A stretch of DNA of 64,000 bases from Microbacterium sp. cx-55 (GCF_021117345.1 NZ_CP088261.1:1054001-1118000), one strand, 5' to 3'. Positions 1 to 9,372 are shown, numbered from the stretch's first letter. Made by a program: numbers and translations. Notes: a model not told the origin generated them from the sequence alone.

Positions 1-45
1 AACCCGATCTCGCTGTTCTGACGCGGGACGCGGGGCGCGGGGCCG

Positions 46-1953
46 TCAGACCGTGACGGGCTCGAGCGCCTGCGCGACCAATCGCTCCAGGGTACGCATC
101 CCGTCGCGCGACAGGATCGACTCCAGATGACCCTGCACCGACGCGAAGCCGGGGCCGCGCAGCGCGTAGACATCGCCCGACACGGGCGATGCCGCGACCT
201 CGGCGACACCGACCCGAGTGGTTCCGGGGGTCGTCCGCGCGGTGAACGTGTTGTAGAAGCCGATGGATGCCGGTTCGCCGAACACATCGACCTCGAACTG
301 CAGTCCCTGGTGGGGGCGGTCGAGCGGAACCAGATCGATTCCGAGCCGATCGGCGAGGATCTGATGGCTGAGGCACACCGCGAGCAGCGGCCGCCCCGCG
401 GTGAGCCGCTGCGCGACGACGCCGCGCATGTGGCGGATGCGGGTGCTCGCGTCGTCGCGCGGGTCACCGGGACCCGGGCCCGAGATCACCAGGTCGGCGG
501 CGTCGAGCACGGCGGCGTCCGCATCCGCCCACGGCACGATCGCGACGTCGAGCCCGAGGTGACGCAGCTGGTGCGCCAGCATCGTGGTGAACCGGTCCTC
601 GGCGTCGACCACGACCGCGGTGCGACCGGCGAACGGGCCGTCGCTGTCGCCGCCCTGCGGGTTGAGCCAGAACGCGGCCAGGCGCGAGTTCCGCGATTGC
701 AGCAGCGCCGCGATCTCCGGATCGTCCGCGAGCGGAGCGCGCTCGATGACCGGAGCGTCCGGGTCGGCGGCGGGCACGGTGTCGCGAGGGACCGCCCCGA
801 TCGCGCCCAGCACGCCCGCGGCCTTGCCGTGCGTCTCGCCGACCTCGCCGGCGGGGTCGGAGTGGCGCACGAGGGTCGCGCCGACCGGAACACGGAGTCG
901 ACCGTCCTGCAGGTACGCCGTGCGGATCAGGATCGGCGCGTCCAGGTCGTGCGTGACGCCCTCGGTGGCGCCGTTCGGGGTGAAGAGCGCGGCCACGCCG
1001 GAGTAGTACCCGCGTGGTGAGGTCTCGTGCCGGGCGATCACGGTGCAGGCGTTCTGCATGGGCGAGCCCGTGACGGTCGGCGCGAACATCGTCTCGCGCA
1101 GGATGTCGCGGGGATCCAGCTGCGACCGCCCGCGCAGCATGTACTCGGTGTGGGTGAGGCGCGACATCTCCTTCAGATGCGGGCCGGTGATGCGTCCGCC
1201 GTCGGAGCAGACGGCGCTCATCATCTTCAGTTCCTCGTCGACGACCATGAAGAGCTCCTCGGTCTCCTTGGTGGACTCGAGGAACGTCCGCAGCGTGTCG
1301 ACGGTTGCGCCGCCCGCCGGGTGCCGGAAGGTGCCGGAGATGGGGTTCATCGTGACGACGCCGCTCTGCGCGCTCACGTGCGCCTCGGGACTCGCGCCGA
1401 CGGCGACGTGTCCTTCGGTGACTACCGCGAACGTCCAGTACGCGCCGCGCTCCTGCGCGAGAAGTGCGCGGAACCAGGTGAGCGCCGCGACCCGCTCGTC
1501 TGCGGAGACGGATGCGGTGAAGTCGCGCCGGATGACGAAGTTCGCGCCCTCGCCGCGCCCGATCTCATCGGCGATCACGGTGCGCACGATGTCGGCGTAC
1601 TCGTCGTCGCTGATGTCGAAGCCCGGGTCGCCGAGCGGAAGCGGCGCGGTCGGAAGCGCCTCGAGCGCGTCCGCACGGGAGACGCGCTCGTGCCCCGTGA
1701 TGACGAGGCAGCGGAGCGGGGCGCCGTCGTCGTGGCAGACGAAACCGCGCTCGCGCACCTGGCGGTACGGAACGAGCGCGAGCACCTCGCGAGCGGTGCC
1801 GTCCGCATCCAGCAACGGGATGTCGGCGAGCAGCTCGACGTCGACGACGTCGCCGGTGAGCACTTCGACCCACGCGTCGTCGCGGGCGATCAGCGCGAAC
1901 GGCGCGTCGGCGGCAGCCAGCGAGGAGAAGAGGTCCGCAGCGGTAGCGGTCAT
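46..1953 (-). CDS. fused anthranilate synthase, TrpE-TrpG (PhzE-like architecture)
   Basis: A 635-aa fusion of a chorismate-binding domain (about 110-375) and a class I glutamine amidotransferase domain (about 440-630), expected to convert chorismate and glutamine to anthranilate in the cytoplasm. Visible motifs: NPISGTFRHPAGG near 203-215 and the late GETHGKAAG segment of chorismate-utilising enzymes; the GPGPGDP oxyanion loop at 493-499; nucleophile Cys527 in LLAVCLSHQ; and His609/Glu611 in QGHLES. The ATG at 1953 has an AAAGGA ribosome site and follows a trp leader peptide and terminator, so expression should respond to charged tRNA-Trp. That supports tryptophan supply rather than phenazine synthesis, although the fused layout is shared with PhzE. 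No other trp gene lies in the window. Which pathway it feeds is the main uncertainty. Confidence 0.93.
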   Translation of the reverse strand: MTATAADLFSSLAAADAPFALIARDDAWVEVLTGDVVDVELLADIPLLDADGTAREVLALVPYRQVRERGFVCHDDGAPLRCLVITGHERVSRADALEALPTAPLPLGDPGFDISDDEYADIVRTVIADEIGRGEGANFVIRRDFTASVSADERVAALTWFRALLAQERGAYWTFAVVTEGHVAVGASPEAHVSAQSGVVTMNPISGTFRHPAGGATVDTLRTFLESTKETEELFMVVDEELKMMSAVCSDGGRITGPHLKEMSRLTHTEYMLRGRSQLDPRDILRETMFAPTVTGSPMQNACTVIARHETSPRGYYSGVAALFTPNGATEGVTHDLDAPILIRTAYLQDGRLRVPVGATLVRHSDPAGEVGETHGKAAGVLGAIGAVPRDTVPAADPDAPVIERAPLADDPEIAALLQSRNSRLAAFWLNPQGGDSDGPFAGRTAVVVDAEDRFTTMLAHQLRHLGLDVAIVPWADADAAVLDAADLVISGPGPGDPRDDASTRIRHMRGVVAQRLTAGRPLLAVCLSHQILADRLGIDLVPLDRPHQGLQFEVDVFGEPASIGFYNTFTARTTPGTTRVGVAEVAASPVSGDVYALRGPGFASVQGHLESILSRDGMRTLERLVAQALEPVTV

Positions 1954-1988
1954 GGTCGATCCTTTATCGGGGGAGCGGCAGCCTCACG

Positions 1989-2014
1989 AAAAAAGGACCG
2001 CTCATCAGCGGTCC
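1989..2014 (-). terminator. trp attenuator terminator hairpin
   Basis: On the minus strand an 8-bp stem (GGACCGCT/AGCGGTCC at 1995-2002 and 2007-2014) with a GATG loop is followed by six T (1989-1994): a textbook intrinsic terminator between the leader peptide and the anthranilate synthase start. The 5' arm ACCGCT also matches GCGGT just after the leader stop (about 2031-2036), and ACCGC occurs again inside the leader ORF. This gives the mutually exclusive 1:2, 2:3 and 3:4 pairings needed for attenuation. Confidence 0.9.
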
Positions 2015-2036
2015 GTGTCGCACGCGCGCACACCGC

Positions 2037-2072
2037 CTAGACGGTGAGCCACCAGGAGCGGTTCGCGAGCAT
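2037..2072 (-). CDS. trpL: trp operon leader peptide (11 aa, tandem Trp)
   Basis: An ATG-started 11-codon ORF reads MLANRSWWLTV and contains two adjacent TGG codons, followed by TAG. It lies 85 nt upstream of the anthranilate synthase, with an intrinsic terminator in between. Ribosome stalling at the Trp codons under low charged tRNA-Trp would free the antiterminator. No Shine-Dalgarno precedes it; a TAATTT -10 element ends 7 nt before the ATG, so translation probably begins at the 5' end of the mRNA. The identity rests on tandem Trp codons, position and terminator together. Confidence 0.88.
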   Translation of the reverse strand: MLANRSWWLTV

Positions 2073-2079
2073 GGGGCTG

Positions 2080-2085
2080 AAATTA
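2080..2085 (-). promoter_or_regulatory. -10 element of the trpL/anthranilate synthase promoter
   Basis: TAATTT on the minus strand, preceded by TGG (extended -10 context) and 7 nt before the trpL ATG. No convincing -35 is visible. The predicted start of transcription coincides with the leader ATG. Confidence 0.6.
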
Positions 2086-2155
2086 CCACACGGACCCGAG
2101 CATCCGGCGCCGCGCATTCGGGCCCGGCACGAACGCGGCGGCGTAGGCTGAGTGC

Positions 2156-3307
2156 GTGCCAGCCGTGAACCTCGGGATGCCGCGCATCCCGGAAACCCTC
2201 GCCCCGCGCCGGAAGAGTCGGCAGATCCGCGTCGGCAAAGTGCTGGTGGGCGGCGATGCGCCGGTCAGCGTCCAGTCGATGACGACGACGAAGACCACCG
2301 ACATCAACGCGACCCTCCAGCAGATCGCCGAACTCACGGCCAGCGGCTGCGAGATCGTGCGCGTCGCGGTGCCGAGCCAGGATGACGCGGATGTGCTGCA
2401 CATCATCGCGAAGAAGAGCCAGATCCCGGTCATCGCCGACATCCATTTCCAGCCGAAGTACGTCTTCCAGGCGATCGACGCGGGCTGCGCGGCCGTGCGA
2501 GTGAACCCCGGTAACATCCGCCAGTTCGACGACAAGGTCGGCGATATCGCCGCCGCCGCCAAGGCCGCCGGAGTCTCGCTCCGCATCGGCGTCAACGCGG
2601 GTTCGCTGGACCGACGTCTGCTGGAGAAGTACGGCAAGGCGACCGCGGAGGCCCTCGCGGAAAGCGCCGTCTGGGAGGCGTCCCTCTTCGAGGAGCACGA
2701 CTTCCACGACTTCAAGATCTCGGTCAAGCACAACGACCCCGTCGTCATGGTGAAGGCATATCGGCTGCTCGCCGAACGAGGGGACTGGCCGCTGCACCTC
2801 GGTGTGACCGAGGCGGGTCCCGCGTTCCAGGGCACGATCAAATCCGCGACGGCGTTCGGCATCCTGCTCTCCGAGGGGATCGGCGACACCATCCGCGTCT
2901 CGCTGTCGGCGCCGCCGGCGGAAGAGGTGAAGGTCGGCCACCAGATCCTGCAGTCGCTGAACCTTCGCGAGCGCAAGCTCGAGATCGTCTCCTGCCCGTC
3001 GTGCGGGCGTGCGCAGGTCGACGTGTACTCGCTGGCCGACAACGTCACCGAGGGGCTCAAGGACATGACCGTCCCGTTGCGCGTCGCCGTCATGGGCTGT
3101 GTCGTGAACGGACCGGGCGAGGCCCGCGACGCCGACCTCGGAGTCGCGAGCGGCAACGGCAAGGGGCAGATCTTCGTCAAGGGCGAGGTCGTGAAGACGG
3201 TGCCCGAGGCCGATATCGTCGCGACTCTGATCGCCGAGGCGAACCGCCTCGCCGCCGAGATGGGTCCGAATGCCCCCCTCGGCACCGCGCAGGTCGTCAC
3301 CGCCTGA
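2156..3307 (+). CDS. ispG: 4-hydroxy-3-methylbut-2-enyl diphosphate synthase
   Basis: 383 aa, full length for GcpE/IspG, the [4Fe-4S] enzyme that reductively opens MEcPP to HMBPP in the MEP isoprenoid pathway. The N-terminal TIM barrel carries [18 protein letters not shown] and RVNPGNIR. The C-terminal cluster ligands are in [11 protein letters not shown] (CxxC) and [12 protein letters not shown]. The GTG at 2156 follows a TAGGCT -10 by exactly 6 nt with no room for a ribosome site, so the transcript should be leaderless. It is transcribed divergently from the trp leader. Confidence 0.97.
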   Translation: MPAVNLGMPRIPETLAPRRKSRQIRVGKVLVGGDAPVSVQSMTTTKTTDINATLQQIAELTASGCEIVRVAVPSQDDADVLHIIAKKSQIPVIADIHFQPKYVFQAIDAGCAAVRVNPGNIRQFDDKVGDIAAAAKAAGVSLRIGVNAGSLDRRLLEKYGKATAEALAESAVWEASLFEEHDFHDFKISVKHNDPVVMVKAYRLLAERGDWPLHLGVTEAGPAFQGTIKSATAFGILLSEGIGDTIRVSLSAPPAEEVKVGHQILQSLNLRERKLEIVSCPSCGRAQVDVYSLADNVTEGLKDMTVPLRVAVMGCVVNGPGEARDADLGVASGNGKGQIFVKGEVVKTVPEADIVATLIAEANRLAAEMGPNAPLGTAQVVTA

Positions 3308-3312
3308 CCCGC

Positions 3313-3423
3313 GGCGCGCGCCACTTCTCCGCGCGCTCTCCGGCCGCATCCGGCTCGCGCGCCACTTTTCTGTGCGCGCGCTTCCGATCTGTAGCGCGGC
3401 AGCAGAAAAGAGGCGCGCGCCGG
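3313..3423 (+). repeat. REP-like repeat cluster downstream of ispG
   Basis: Two direct copies of a GCGCGCCACTTyTC unit (about 3314-3328 and 3355-3371) and one inverted copy with AGAAAAGAGGCGCGC (3404-3419). The second and third copies can form a long stem (GCGCGCC-CTTTTCTG against CAGAAAAG-GGCGCGC). No T-run follows, so this is more like a REP element than a classical terminator. The CCACTTTT core resembles the repeats at 28898 and 30046. Confidence 0.55.
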
Positions 3424-3508
3424 ATGCGGGGTGCGAGGGTGATCGTGCCACGGGGAGCGACGTGGCCTGCGGGGCGCGGTGTCCGCATCCGCTAGCGTCG
3501 GGGTTCTC

Positions 3509-4684
3509 ATGACCGGCACTCCTCGTCCTTCCGCGACCCGCCCGATCGTCGCGGGAATCGTGACGGCGCTCGTCGGCGTCACCAGTACCTTCGCGGTCGT
3601 GCTCACGGGTCTGGGGGCGGTGGGGGCGACACCGGCGCAGGCGGCGAGCGGCCTGCTGGTGCTGTGCCTCACGATGGGGCTCGCCTCGATCTTCCTCGCC
3701 TGGCGTTACCGGATGCCGATCACCGTGGCCTGGTCGACTCCGGGCGCCGCGGTGCTCGCGACGACCGGGCTGGTCGACGGTGGCTGGTCGGCAGCCGTCG
3801 GGGCGTTCTTGCTCAGCGCGGGCCTCATCCTGCTGACCGCCCTGTGGCCGCGGCTCGGCGCGTTGATCGCGCGCATCCCGCCGTCGATCGCGCAGGCGAT
3901 GCTGGCGGGCGTGCTGCTGCCGTTGTGCGTCGCTCCGGTGACCGGGCTCGTGACCCAGCCGTGGGCCGTGGCGCCGGTCGTGGTCGTCTGGCTCGTCTGC
4001 ATCCGCTGGGCGCCGCGCTGGGCGGTGCCGTTGGCCTTCGTCGCGGCGGCTACCGTCGTCGGCGTGTACGCGGTGTCGACCGGCGGGCACGCGGAGGCGA
4101 CGTCGGTCGTTCCGAGCCTGCAGTTCACCGCGCCGACGCTGTCGTGGGGTGCGGTGCTCGGCATCGCGCTGCCGCTGTTCCTCGTGACGATGGCCTCGCA
4201 GAACGTCCCCGGAATCGCGATCATGCGGAGTTTCGGCTACGAGGTTCCGTGGCGGCCCGCGATGCTCGCGACCGGGATCGGGACCGCGCTCGGTGCATCC
4301 GCCGGCGGACACGCGATCAACCTGGCCGCGATCAGTGCTGCGCTGGCCGCCGCTCCCGATGCGGAACCGGATCCGCAGCGGCGCTGGATCGCGGGCGTCT
4401 CGACGGGGGTGTCGGGGATCGTGCTCGGCGGGCTGTCGGCGGCGCTGGTGGCGCTCGTGGTGGTGGCGCCCGAGGCGCTCATCCCCGCCGTCGCCGGAAT
4501 CGCGCTGTTCGGCGCGTTCGGTGCGGCTGTGCAGCAGGCCATCGATGACCCCGGCGAACGGCTTCCGGCGGTCGTGACCTTCCTGGTGGCGGCATCGGGC
4601 ATCGCCGTATTCGGGGTCGGCGCGGCGTTCTGGGCTCTGCTGGCCGGACTCCTCGTACGCGCCGTGACCCACCGCCGCGCCTGA
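3509..4684 (+). CDS. BenE-family transporter (benzoate/H+ symporter-like)
   Basis: 391 aa, almost wholly hydrophobic with about 12 membrane segments. The signature PITVAWSTPGAAVLATTG near 70 and the MASQNVPGIAIM segment near 230 place it in the BenE family of proton-coupled aromatic acid transporters, which share the fold of xanthine/uracil permeases. The substrate is unproven: no benzoate catabolic gene is nearby. I use ATG 3509; an upstream GTG at 3479 would add ten residues that look non-coding and would run across a TAGCGT -10-like element. Confidence 0.88.
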   Translation: MTGTPRPSATRPIVAGIVTALVGVTSTFAVVLTGLGAVGATPAQAASGLLVLCLTMGLASIFLAWRYRMPITVAWSTPGAAVLATTGLVDGGWSAAVGAFLLSAGLILLTALWPRLGALIARIPPSIAQAMLAGVLLPLCVAPVTGLVTQPWAVAPVVVVWLVCIRWAPRWAVPLAFVAAATVVGVYAVSTGGHAEATSVVPSLQFTAPTLSWGAVLGIALPLFLVTMASQNVPGIAIMRSFGYEVPWRPAMLATGIGTALGASAGGHAINLAAISAALAAAPDAEPDPQRRWIAGVSTGVSGIVLGGLSAALVALVVVAPEALIPAVAGIALFGAFGAAVQQAIDDPGERLPAVVTFLVAASGIAVFGVGAAFWALLAGLLVRAVTHRRA

Positions 4685-4848
4685 CGCCGCCTCCCGTCGA
4701 CCGGGACCCTGCCCCGGCGGCCCCCGCCCGGCCGCAGCTGCCTGGCGTCTGTCGCCCGGCCCCAGCTGCCGGCGCCGGTCGCCCGGCTGCAGCTGCCGGC
4801 GCCCCGACCCTTCGCCCGTCCCCTCCCGCCGCCCGGAGCGCCGATCTG

Positions 4849-4935
4849 CTCCGCAGTCGTCGGATCGCTGGGGCTGATGTGCACGCGTGGGGCGGGTGAG
4901 GTGACGAAAGCTCTGCCGCTCCGACGACTGCGGAG
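4849..4935. repeat. dispersed palindromic element, copy 1
   Basis: A perfect 16-bp inverted repeat: CTCCGCAGTCGTCGGA at 4849-4864 and its complement at 4920-4935, separated by 55 nt. The left arm and the next ~20 nt recur at 57738, where a second inverted arm also lies at similar distance. It behaves like a REP/MITE-type repeat. Confidence 0.7.
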
Positions 4936-5067
4936 GTATTCGACGCGATCGACCCGCGGCGGGGTCGGTGTCGGCTCGGGAAGCGGGCCGGTGCGAGCAG
5001 AACCGGCTGGAGGCGTGAGCCGCGCATTGGCCACGCCAGGCCGATCTCAGAAAACACGGCCAGGGCG

Positions 5068-5096
5068 GGAACCTTTTCCCGGATGCCGGACACTAC
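5068..5096 (+). promoter_or_regulatory. candidate ECF sigma promoter (possible autoregulation)
   Basis: GGAACC at 5068-5073, a 17-nt spacer, then CACTAC at 5091-5096, five nt before the sigma gene GTG. GGAAC-type -35 boxes are typical of ECF sigma factors. Self-activation is inferred from position only. Confidence 0.4.
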
Positions 5097-5101
5097 TGGG
5101 T

Positions 5102-5638
5102 GTGACACATGTGGAAGCCGCGCTCTGGGAGCGGCTACGGGCGGGCGACGAGTCCGCGCTGGGGGACCTGTTCGATACGTGCGAGCCTCGCGTATTCCGG
5201 CACGCCAGCCGCCTTCTGACGTCGCGCGAGGACGCGAAGGATGCGGTGGCGATCGCGTTCTTCGAACTCTGGCGCAAGCGCTCTTCCGTGCGTCTGGTGG
5301 ACGGATCACCATTGCCGTGGCTGCTGACGACCGCGACGAACGCGGCGCGGAATCTGGAGCGATCGGGGCGCCGCTACCGGGCGCTCCTTGCGCGCGCGCC
5401 CCGGTCCGCGCACGCCGACGCCCCGGTCGGCACCGATGAGAGCGGCATACTGTCTGCGCTGAATCGTCTTCCCGCGGGCGAGCGCAGTGTCGTGGTGCTG
5501 TCGGTTCTGGAGGGCTACCCGGACCGTGAAGTGGCTGAGACCCTGGGCATCCCGGTCGGCACAGTGAAGTCTCGGCTCTCCCGAGCAAAGGCGCGCCTGC
5601 GCGATGAGATGACGGCGATGGAGGCATCGTGGATGTGA
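5102..5638 (+). CDS. RNA polymerase ECF-type sigma-70 factor
   Basis: 178 aa. Region 2 covers about 10-75 (LFDTCEPRVFRHASRLLTSREDAKDAVAIAFFELWRK, written here only to locate it by its AKDA/AFFELW core) and region 4 covers about 115-170, with VAETLGIPVGTVKSRLSRAK as its helix-turn-helix. It would redirect RNA polymerase to a specific regulon. GTG 5102 is chosen because upstream in-frame sequence has no coding character. The gene overlaps the next one by 10 nt, the usual arrangement of an ECF factor with its regulator. The stimulus cannot be told. Confidence 0.9.
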   Translation: MTHVEAALWERLRAGDESALGDLFDTCEPRVFRHASRLLTSREDAKDAVAIAFFELWRKRSSVRLVDGSPLPWLLTTATNAARNLERSGRRYRALLARAPRSAHADAPVGTDESGILSALNRLPAGERSVVVLSVLEGYPDREVAETLGIPVGTVKSRLSRAKARLRDEMTAMEASWM

Positions 5639-6795
5639 ATGACGAGAAGCTCACTTCCGCGGAGCACGCGCAGATGCGCGAGGTCGTGACGTCCGGTGCC
5701 CGCCGGATGCGGCTCCTTCGCGCGCGCCGGAGGCAGACCGCAGCCGTCGCGGCAGCGGTCGTGCTCGTCGCTGCGGTCGTGACGGGCGTGTCGTTCGCCG
5801 CGCTTCGGCCGGATGATCGAGTCGCGGAGCCCGTGGAGACGACGAGCGCCCCGACACCGACCGTGACCCCGTCACCGTCGGTGGCTCCGCCTGCGCCGCA
5901 GGCCCCGGCCACGGCGGTTCAGCCGTACGGGGGTGACTGCGCGAACATGCTCAGCAACGATCAGGCAAGCACCTGGATCGGCACGGCGGCGCAGCCGATT
6001 CCGCAGAGGTGGGTCGATCCGGGGCAGACGCTGAGCGGCGGAATGGTCTGCATGTGGTCGGTCCCGGATGCGTACCTGTCCAGATACGTCGAGATCGTCG
6101 CCTACCCCGTGTCCCTCTTCGATGCGACGGACGAGATGCCCGTGTCGGCCGGGGAGTGCGTGGACGGCAGGTGCCTCGCGGCGTCAGCGTTACGGGACAC
6201 CTGGATCGGTGTCAGCTGGACGGGCGCCTCCGAATTCGACGAGGGGCCGGCGGTGCGATCCATCGGCGCGGTCGAGTTCGCGGAACTGTTTGACATGCTC
6301 GATGAGTCGGCCCGCGCCTATCCTGCCCCGCGAGCAGCCGAGAGAACGTCTTCATGGTGGCCGGGCGAGGGGTGTTCGGTCGTGAGTCGCGCCGTCTCGG
6401 ACGAGTACACGCTCTCGGCGCCACCGGGCGCGAGCACCACGCTGTTTCCCGCACTGGATGCGCCGATGGAACGTCTGGGTGTCGACACGTGCAGTTTCGC
6501 GACGGGTGACGCGACGGACCTCACCCTGAGAGTCATCCCCGGAGCCGGATATCTGATCGATGACATCGCGGCATCCGAGTACGCGACGCCGGTCGACGTT
6601 CCGGGAGCCGATGCCGCGACCCTCGTTCCGAGTAATTACGTGTGGGAGTTCAACGGGAACGATCTCGTCGTCCGGAGCGGAGACAACCTGCTCATCGTCG
6701 CGGGATACCCGACGGGAGACGAACAGCAGCAGCTCGTTGAGCTGATTGCGCTCGCGACGGCGGCCCTCGCCGCGATGAACGCCACGCTCGGCTGA
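5629..6795 (+). CDS. single-pass membrane protein, putative regulator of the ECF sigma factor
   Basis: 388 aa. A ~35-residue cytosolic N-terminus is followed by one Ala/Val-rich membrane span (about 37-60), a Pro/Thr/Ser-rich linker (about 70-100), and an extracytoplasmic part that looks like two related Cys-containing lobes (GGDCANMLS with VCMWS, then GEGCSVVS with DTCSFATG). The GTG at 5629 lies inside the sigma gene's last codons, indicating coupled translation. The topology fits an anti-sigma/sensor, but I see no zinc HxxxCxxC anti-sigma motif, so the role rests on context. The lobes recall DUF3558-type cell-surface domains. Confidence 0.72.
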   Translation: MDVNDEKLTSAEHAQMREVVTSGARRMRLLRARRRQTAAVAAAVVLVAAVVTGVSFAALRPDDRVAEPVETTSAPTPTVTPSPSVAPPAPQAPATAVQPYGGDCANMLSNDQASTWIGTAAQPIPQRWVDPGQTLSGGMVCMWSVPDAYLSRYVEIVAYPVSLFDATDEMPVSAGECVDGRCLAASALRDTWIGVSWTGASEFDEGPAVRSIGAVEFAELFDMLDESARAYPAPRAAERTSSWWPGEGCSVVSRAVSDEYTLSAPPGASTTLFPALDAPMERLGVDTCSFATGDATDLTLRVIPGAGYLIDDIAASEYATPVDVPGADAATLVPSNYVWEFNGNDLVVRSGDNLLIVAGYPTGDEQQQLVELIALATAALAAMNATLG

Positions 6796-6818
6796 CACTG
6801 CGGCGCCCGCCGCATCCG

Positions 6819-6824
6819 TAGACT
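6819..6824 (+). promoter_or_regulatory. -10 element of proS
   Basis: TAGACT, 8 nt before the GTG used as the proS start. A TTG at 6824 overlaps this hexamer and so is unlikely to be the initiation codon. Confidence 0.5.
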
Positions 6825-6832
6825 TGACGATC

Positions 6833-8587
6833 GTGGTCACTCGTCTGTCGCAGTACTTCCTCCGCACGCTCCGTGAAGACCCCTCCGACGCGGAGGTGGC
6901 GAGCCATCGCCTGCTCGTGCGCGCGGGCTACATCCGCCGCCAGGCGCCGGGCGTGTTTGCCTGGCTGCCGCTGGGCCTGCGGGTGAAGGGGAAGATCGAG
7001 CAGATCGTCCGCCAGGAGATGGCGAACGCGGGTGCGTTCGAAGTGCACTTCCCGGCGCTCCTGCCCCGGGAGCCCTACGAGGTCACCGGGCGCTGGGAGG
7101 AGTACGGCGACGCACTCTTCCGCCTGCAGGACCGCAAGGGCGCCGACTACCTCCTCGCGCCGACTCACGAAGAGGTCTTCACGCTGCTCGTGAAGGACCT
7201 GTACTCGTCGTACAAGGACCTGCCCCTCACGATCTACCAGATCCAGGACAAGTACCGCGACGAGGCGCGTCCCCGCGCGGGCCTGCTGCGCGGGCGCGAG
7301 TTCACGATGAAGGACGCGTACTCCTTCGACGCGAGCGACGCAGGACTCGAGGCGTCGTACCAGGCGCAGCGCGACGCGTACGAGCGGATCTTCCAGCGAC
7401 TCGGCCTCGAGTACGTGATCGTGCAGGCGGATGCGGGCGCCATGGGCGGTTCGCGTTCGGAGGAGTTCCTGCACCCCACCGCGGTCGGCGAAGACACCTT
7501 CGTGCGTTCCGACGGCGGGTACGCCGCGAACGTCGAGGCGTTCACGACCCTGGTGCCGGATTCCGTTCCGTTCGACGGCCTGCCTGACCCGGTCATCTTC
7601 GATTCGCCGAACACGCCCACCATCGCCAGTCTCGTCGCGCACAGCAATGAGGTGCTCGAGGGGGAGTACACCGCGGCCGACACGTTGAAGAACGTCGTGC
7701 TCGCCCTGACCCACCTCGACGGCACGCGGGAGCTCGTCGTCGTCGGACTCCCGGGCGACCGGGACGTCGACGACAAGCGGGTAGAAGTCGCGTTCGCACC
7801 CGCCGCGGTCGAGCCCGCGACCGAAGCGGACTTCGCGAAGAACCCGCTGCTCGTGAAGGGCTACATCGGTCCGTGGTCGCCGACCGGCGCGGTGCTCGGC
7901 GATGAGTCCGCGACCGGCATCCGCTACGTCCTCGACCCGCGCGTGGTCGACGGCACGTCGTGGATCAGCGGCGCGAACATCGACCAGAAGCACGTGCACT
8001 CGCTCGTTGCCGGTCGGGACTTCGTCGCCGATGGGTTCGTCGAGGTCGCGACCGTGCGACCCGGCGACCCGGCGCCCGACGGATCGGGTCCGGTCTCGCT
8101 CGCTCGGGGCATGGAGATCGGACACGTCTTCCAGCTCGGACGCAAGTACGCCGAAGCGCTGGGGCTGAAGGTGCTCGACGAGAACGGCAAGCTTGTCACG
8201 GTCACGATGGGCTCGTACGGCATCGGCGTGACCCGCATCCTCGCGATCATCGCGGAGCTGAACAACGACGCCAAGGGCCTCATCTGGCCGGAATCGGTGA
8301 CCCCCTTCGATGTCCACGTGGTCGCCGCGGGCCGGGATGCTGTCGCCTTCGAGGTGGCTGCGACCCTCAGCGAGCAGCTGGAGGCCACAGGTCTGGACGT
8401 GCTCTACGACGACCGCCCCAAGGTGTCGCCGGGCGTGAAGTTCGGCGACGCCGAGTTGGTCGGCGTGCCCTGGATCGTCATCGTCGGCCGCGGTGCCGCC
8501 GACGGGCAGGTGGAGCTGTGGGACCGGCGCTCGGGTGAGCGCGACACGGTCGCCCTCGCCGACGTCGTGGAGCGCCTCCGCCGCTGA
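6833..8587 (+). CDS. proS: prolyl-tRNA synthetase, bacterial type
   Basis: 584 aa, class II synthetase charging tRNA-Pro. The catalytic core carries motif 2-like [19 protein letters not shown] around 140-158 and motif 3-type GSYGIGVTR near 462. A YbaK-like editing insertion lies between about 220 and 400, and the anticodon-binding domain occupies the last ~100 residues ([11 protein letters not shown] onward). The length with the insertion is the standard bacterial ProRS form. GTG 6833 gives the usual start [14 protein letters not shown]. Confidence 0.98.
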   Translation: MVTRLSQYFLRTLREDPSDAEVASHRLLVRAGYIRRQAPGVFAWLPLGLRVKGKIEQIVRQEMANAGAFEVHFPALLPREPYEVTGRWEEYGDALFRLQDRKGADYLLAPTHEEVFTLLVKDLYSSYKDLPLTIYQIQDKYRDEARPRAGLLRGREFTMKDAYSFDASDAGLEASYQAQRDAYERIFQRLGLEYVIVQADAGAMGGSRSEEFLHPTAVGEDTFVRSDGGYAANVEAFTTLVPDSVPFDGLPDPVIFDSPNTPTIASLVAHSNEVLEGEYTAADTLKNVVLALTHLDGTRELVVVGLPGDRDVDDKRVEVAFAPAAVEPATEADFAKNPLLVKGYIGPWSPTGAVLGDESATGIRYVLDPRVVDGTSWISGANIDQKHVHSLVAGRDFVADGFVEVATVRPGDPAPDGSGPVSLARGMEIGHVFQLGRKYAEALGLKVLDENGKLVTVTMGSYGIGVTRILAIIAELNNDAKGLIWPESVTPFDVHVVAAGRDAVAFEVAATLSEQLEATGLDVLYDDRPKVSPGVKFGDAELVGVPWIVIVGRGAADGQVELWDRRSGERDTVALADVVERLRR

Positions 8588-8636
8588 CCGCTGCGCCGCG
8601 CTCCTGGTCGGTGCGCGGCGTGCCCGACCCGGTGGT

Positions 8637-9269
8637 TCACGCCTCCGGGTCGGTGCTCCCCGAGATCCACGGCGGGCCGATCGGAATCACCCGGCGGTGC
8701 ATCGTGCGCCAGCAGAATTTTTCGGCCAGCAGGTAGAGCGCGAGCGCGGATGCGGCCAGAAGCGTGAGCGACCCGGCGACGGCGAGTGCCTCCACACCGG
8801 TGAAAGCGGCCGCCGACTGCAGTCCGAGGCCGACGGAGACGCACAGCAGCGTCACCGGGAGCACCGAGTTGTGCATGGCCCCGGCCGGCGCGAAGCCGAG
8901 CGCGAGCAACGCGAAGATCAGCGCGAACACGCCGCGGGCCTGCGCCGTCACCTCGAAGAAGCCCAGCTCCTCACCGAGCAGGAAACCGGGAACGACGATC
9001 CAGTACCAGCCGAACGCGTTGTAGACGATGAAGTGGAAGTCGTCGCCGACGAAGTACGACAGCATCCCGGCCGTCACCTGCACGATTCCGCCGAACGCGG
9101 CGCCGATCCAGAAGACGGCGCTCTCGTCCTGCAGGCCGAGATGGGCGAGTTGTGCCGTCACCGTGGCGATGACGAAGCCGAGCAGGCCGATGAGGCCGGG
9201 ATCGGCGGGTTGGAACGGGTACCCGCGCAGGCTGGCGGATGCGGAGGTCTCACTCGATTCGGGGGGCAT
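8637..9269 (-). CDS. GPR1/FUN34/YaaH (AceTr) family acetate/succinate transporter
   Basis: 210 aa with six predicted membrane spans. The family signature is near the N-terminus as ADPGLIGLLGF (a variant of NPAPLGLxGF), and FGGIVQVTAGM around 58-68 matches the second conserved block. Characterised members (SatP/YaaH) move acetate and succinate with protons. It ends convergently with proS, 49 nt apart. The substrate is inferred from the family. Confidence 0.85.
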   Translation of the reverse strand: MPPESSETSASASLRGYPFQPADPGLIGLLGFVIATVTAQLAHLGLQDESAVFWIGAAFGGIVQVTAGMLSYFVGDDFHFIVYNAFGWYWIVVPGFLLGEELGFFEVTAQARGVFALIFALLALGFAPAGAMHNSVLPVTLLCVSVGLGLQSAAAFTGVEALAVAGSLTLLAASALALYLLAEKFCWRTMHRRVIPIGPPWISGSTDPEA

Positions 9270-9372
9270 CCGTTCAGCTTGGCCGATGCCGCCGCGACTG
9301 TCTCGATCGGACGCCGGTGAAATTTCCGACGCGGCGTCGGGGCGGGGGTGGGGGAACCGTCACCGAGGCCCC

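Larger units (their letters stand above)
4685..5101. other. 417-bp intergenic region with repeats, no gene
   Basis: It contains three imperfect 27-28-bp tandem units beginning GCCCGGCnnCAGCTGCC at 4726, 4754 and 4781, then a large inverted repeat (4849-4935), then a possible ECF promoter (5068-5096). No credible ORF has a start site and coding character here. Confidence 0.7.

Noticed and set aside
1..21. Possible 3' end of a plus-strand gene (..NPISLF then TGA)
   Set aside because: Only six codons are visible, too little to distinguish from chance.
46..1953. Phenazine PhzE as the primary call for the fused anthranilate synthase
   Set aside because: The trp leader with tandem Trp codons points to tryptophan control and no other phz gene is in the window; the architecture alone cannot decide.
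1964..4672. Minus-strand open frame of about 900 codons opposite ispG and the BenE gene
   Set aside because: Arg/Asp/Gly-rich composition typical of GC-rich antisense frames; both plus-strand genes are unmistakable.
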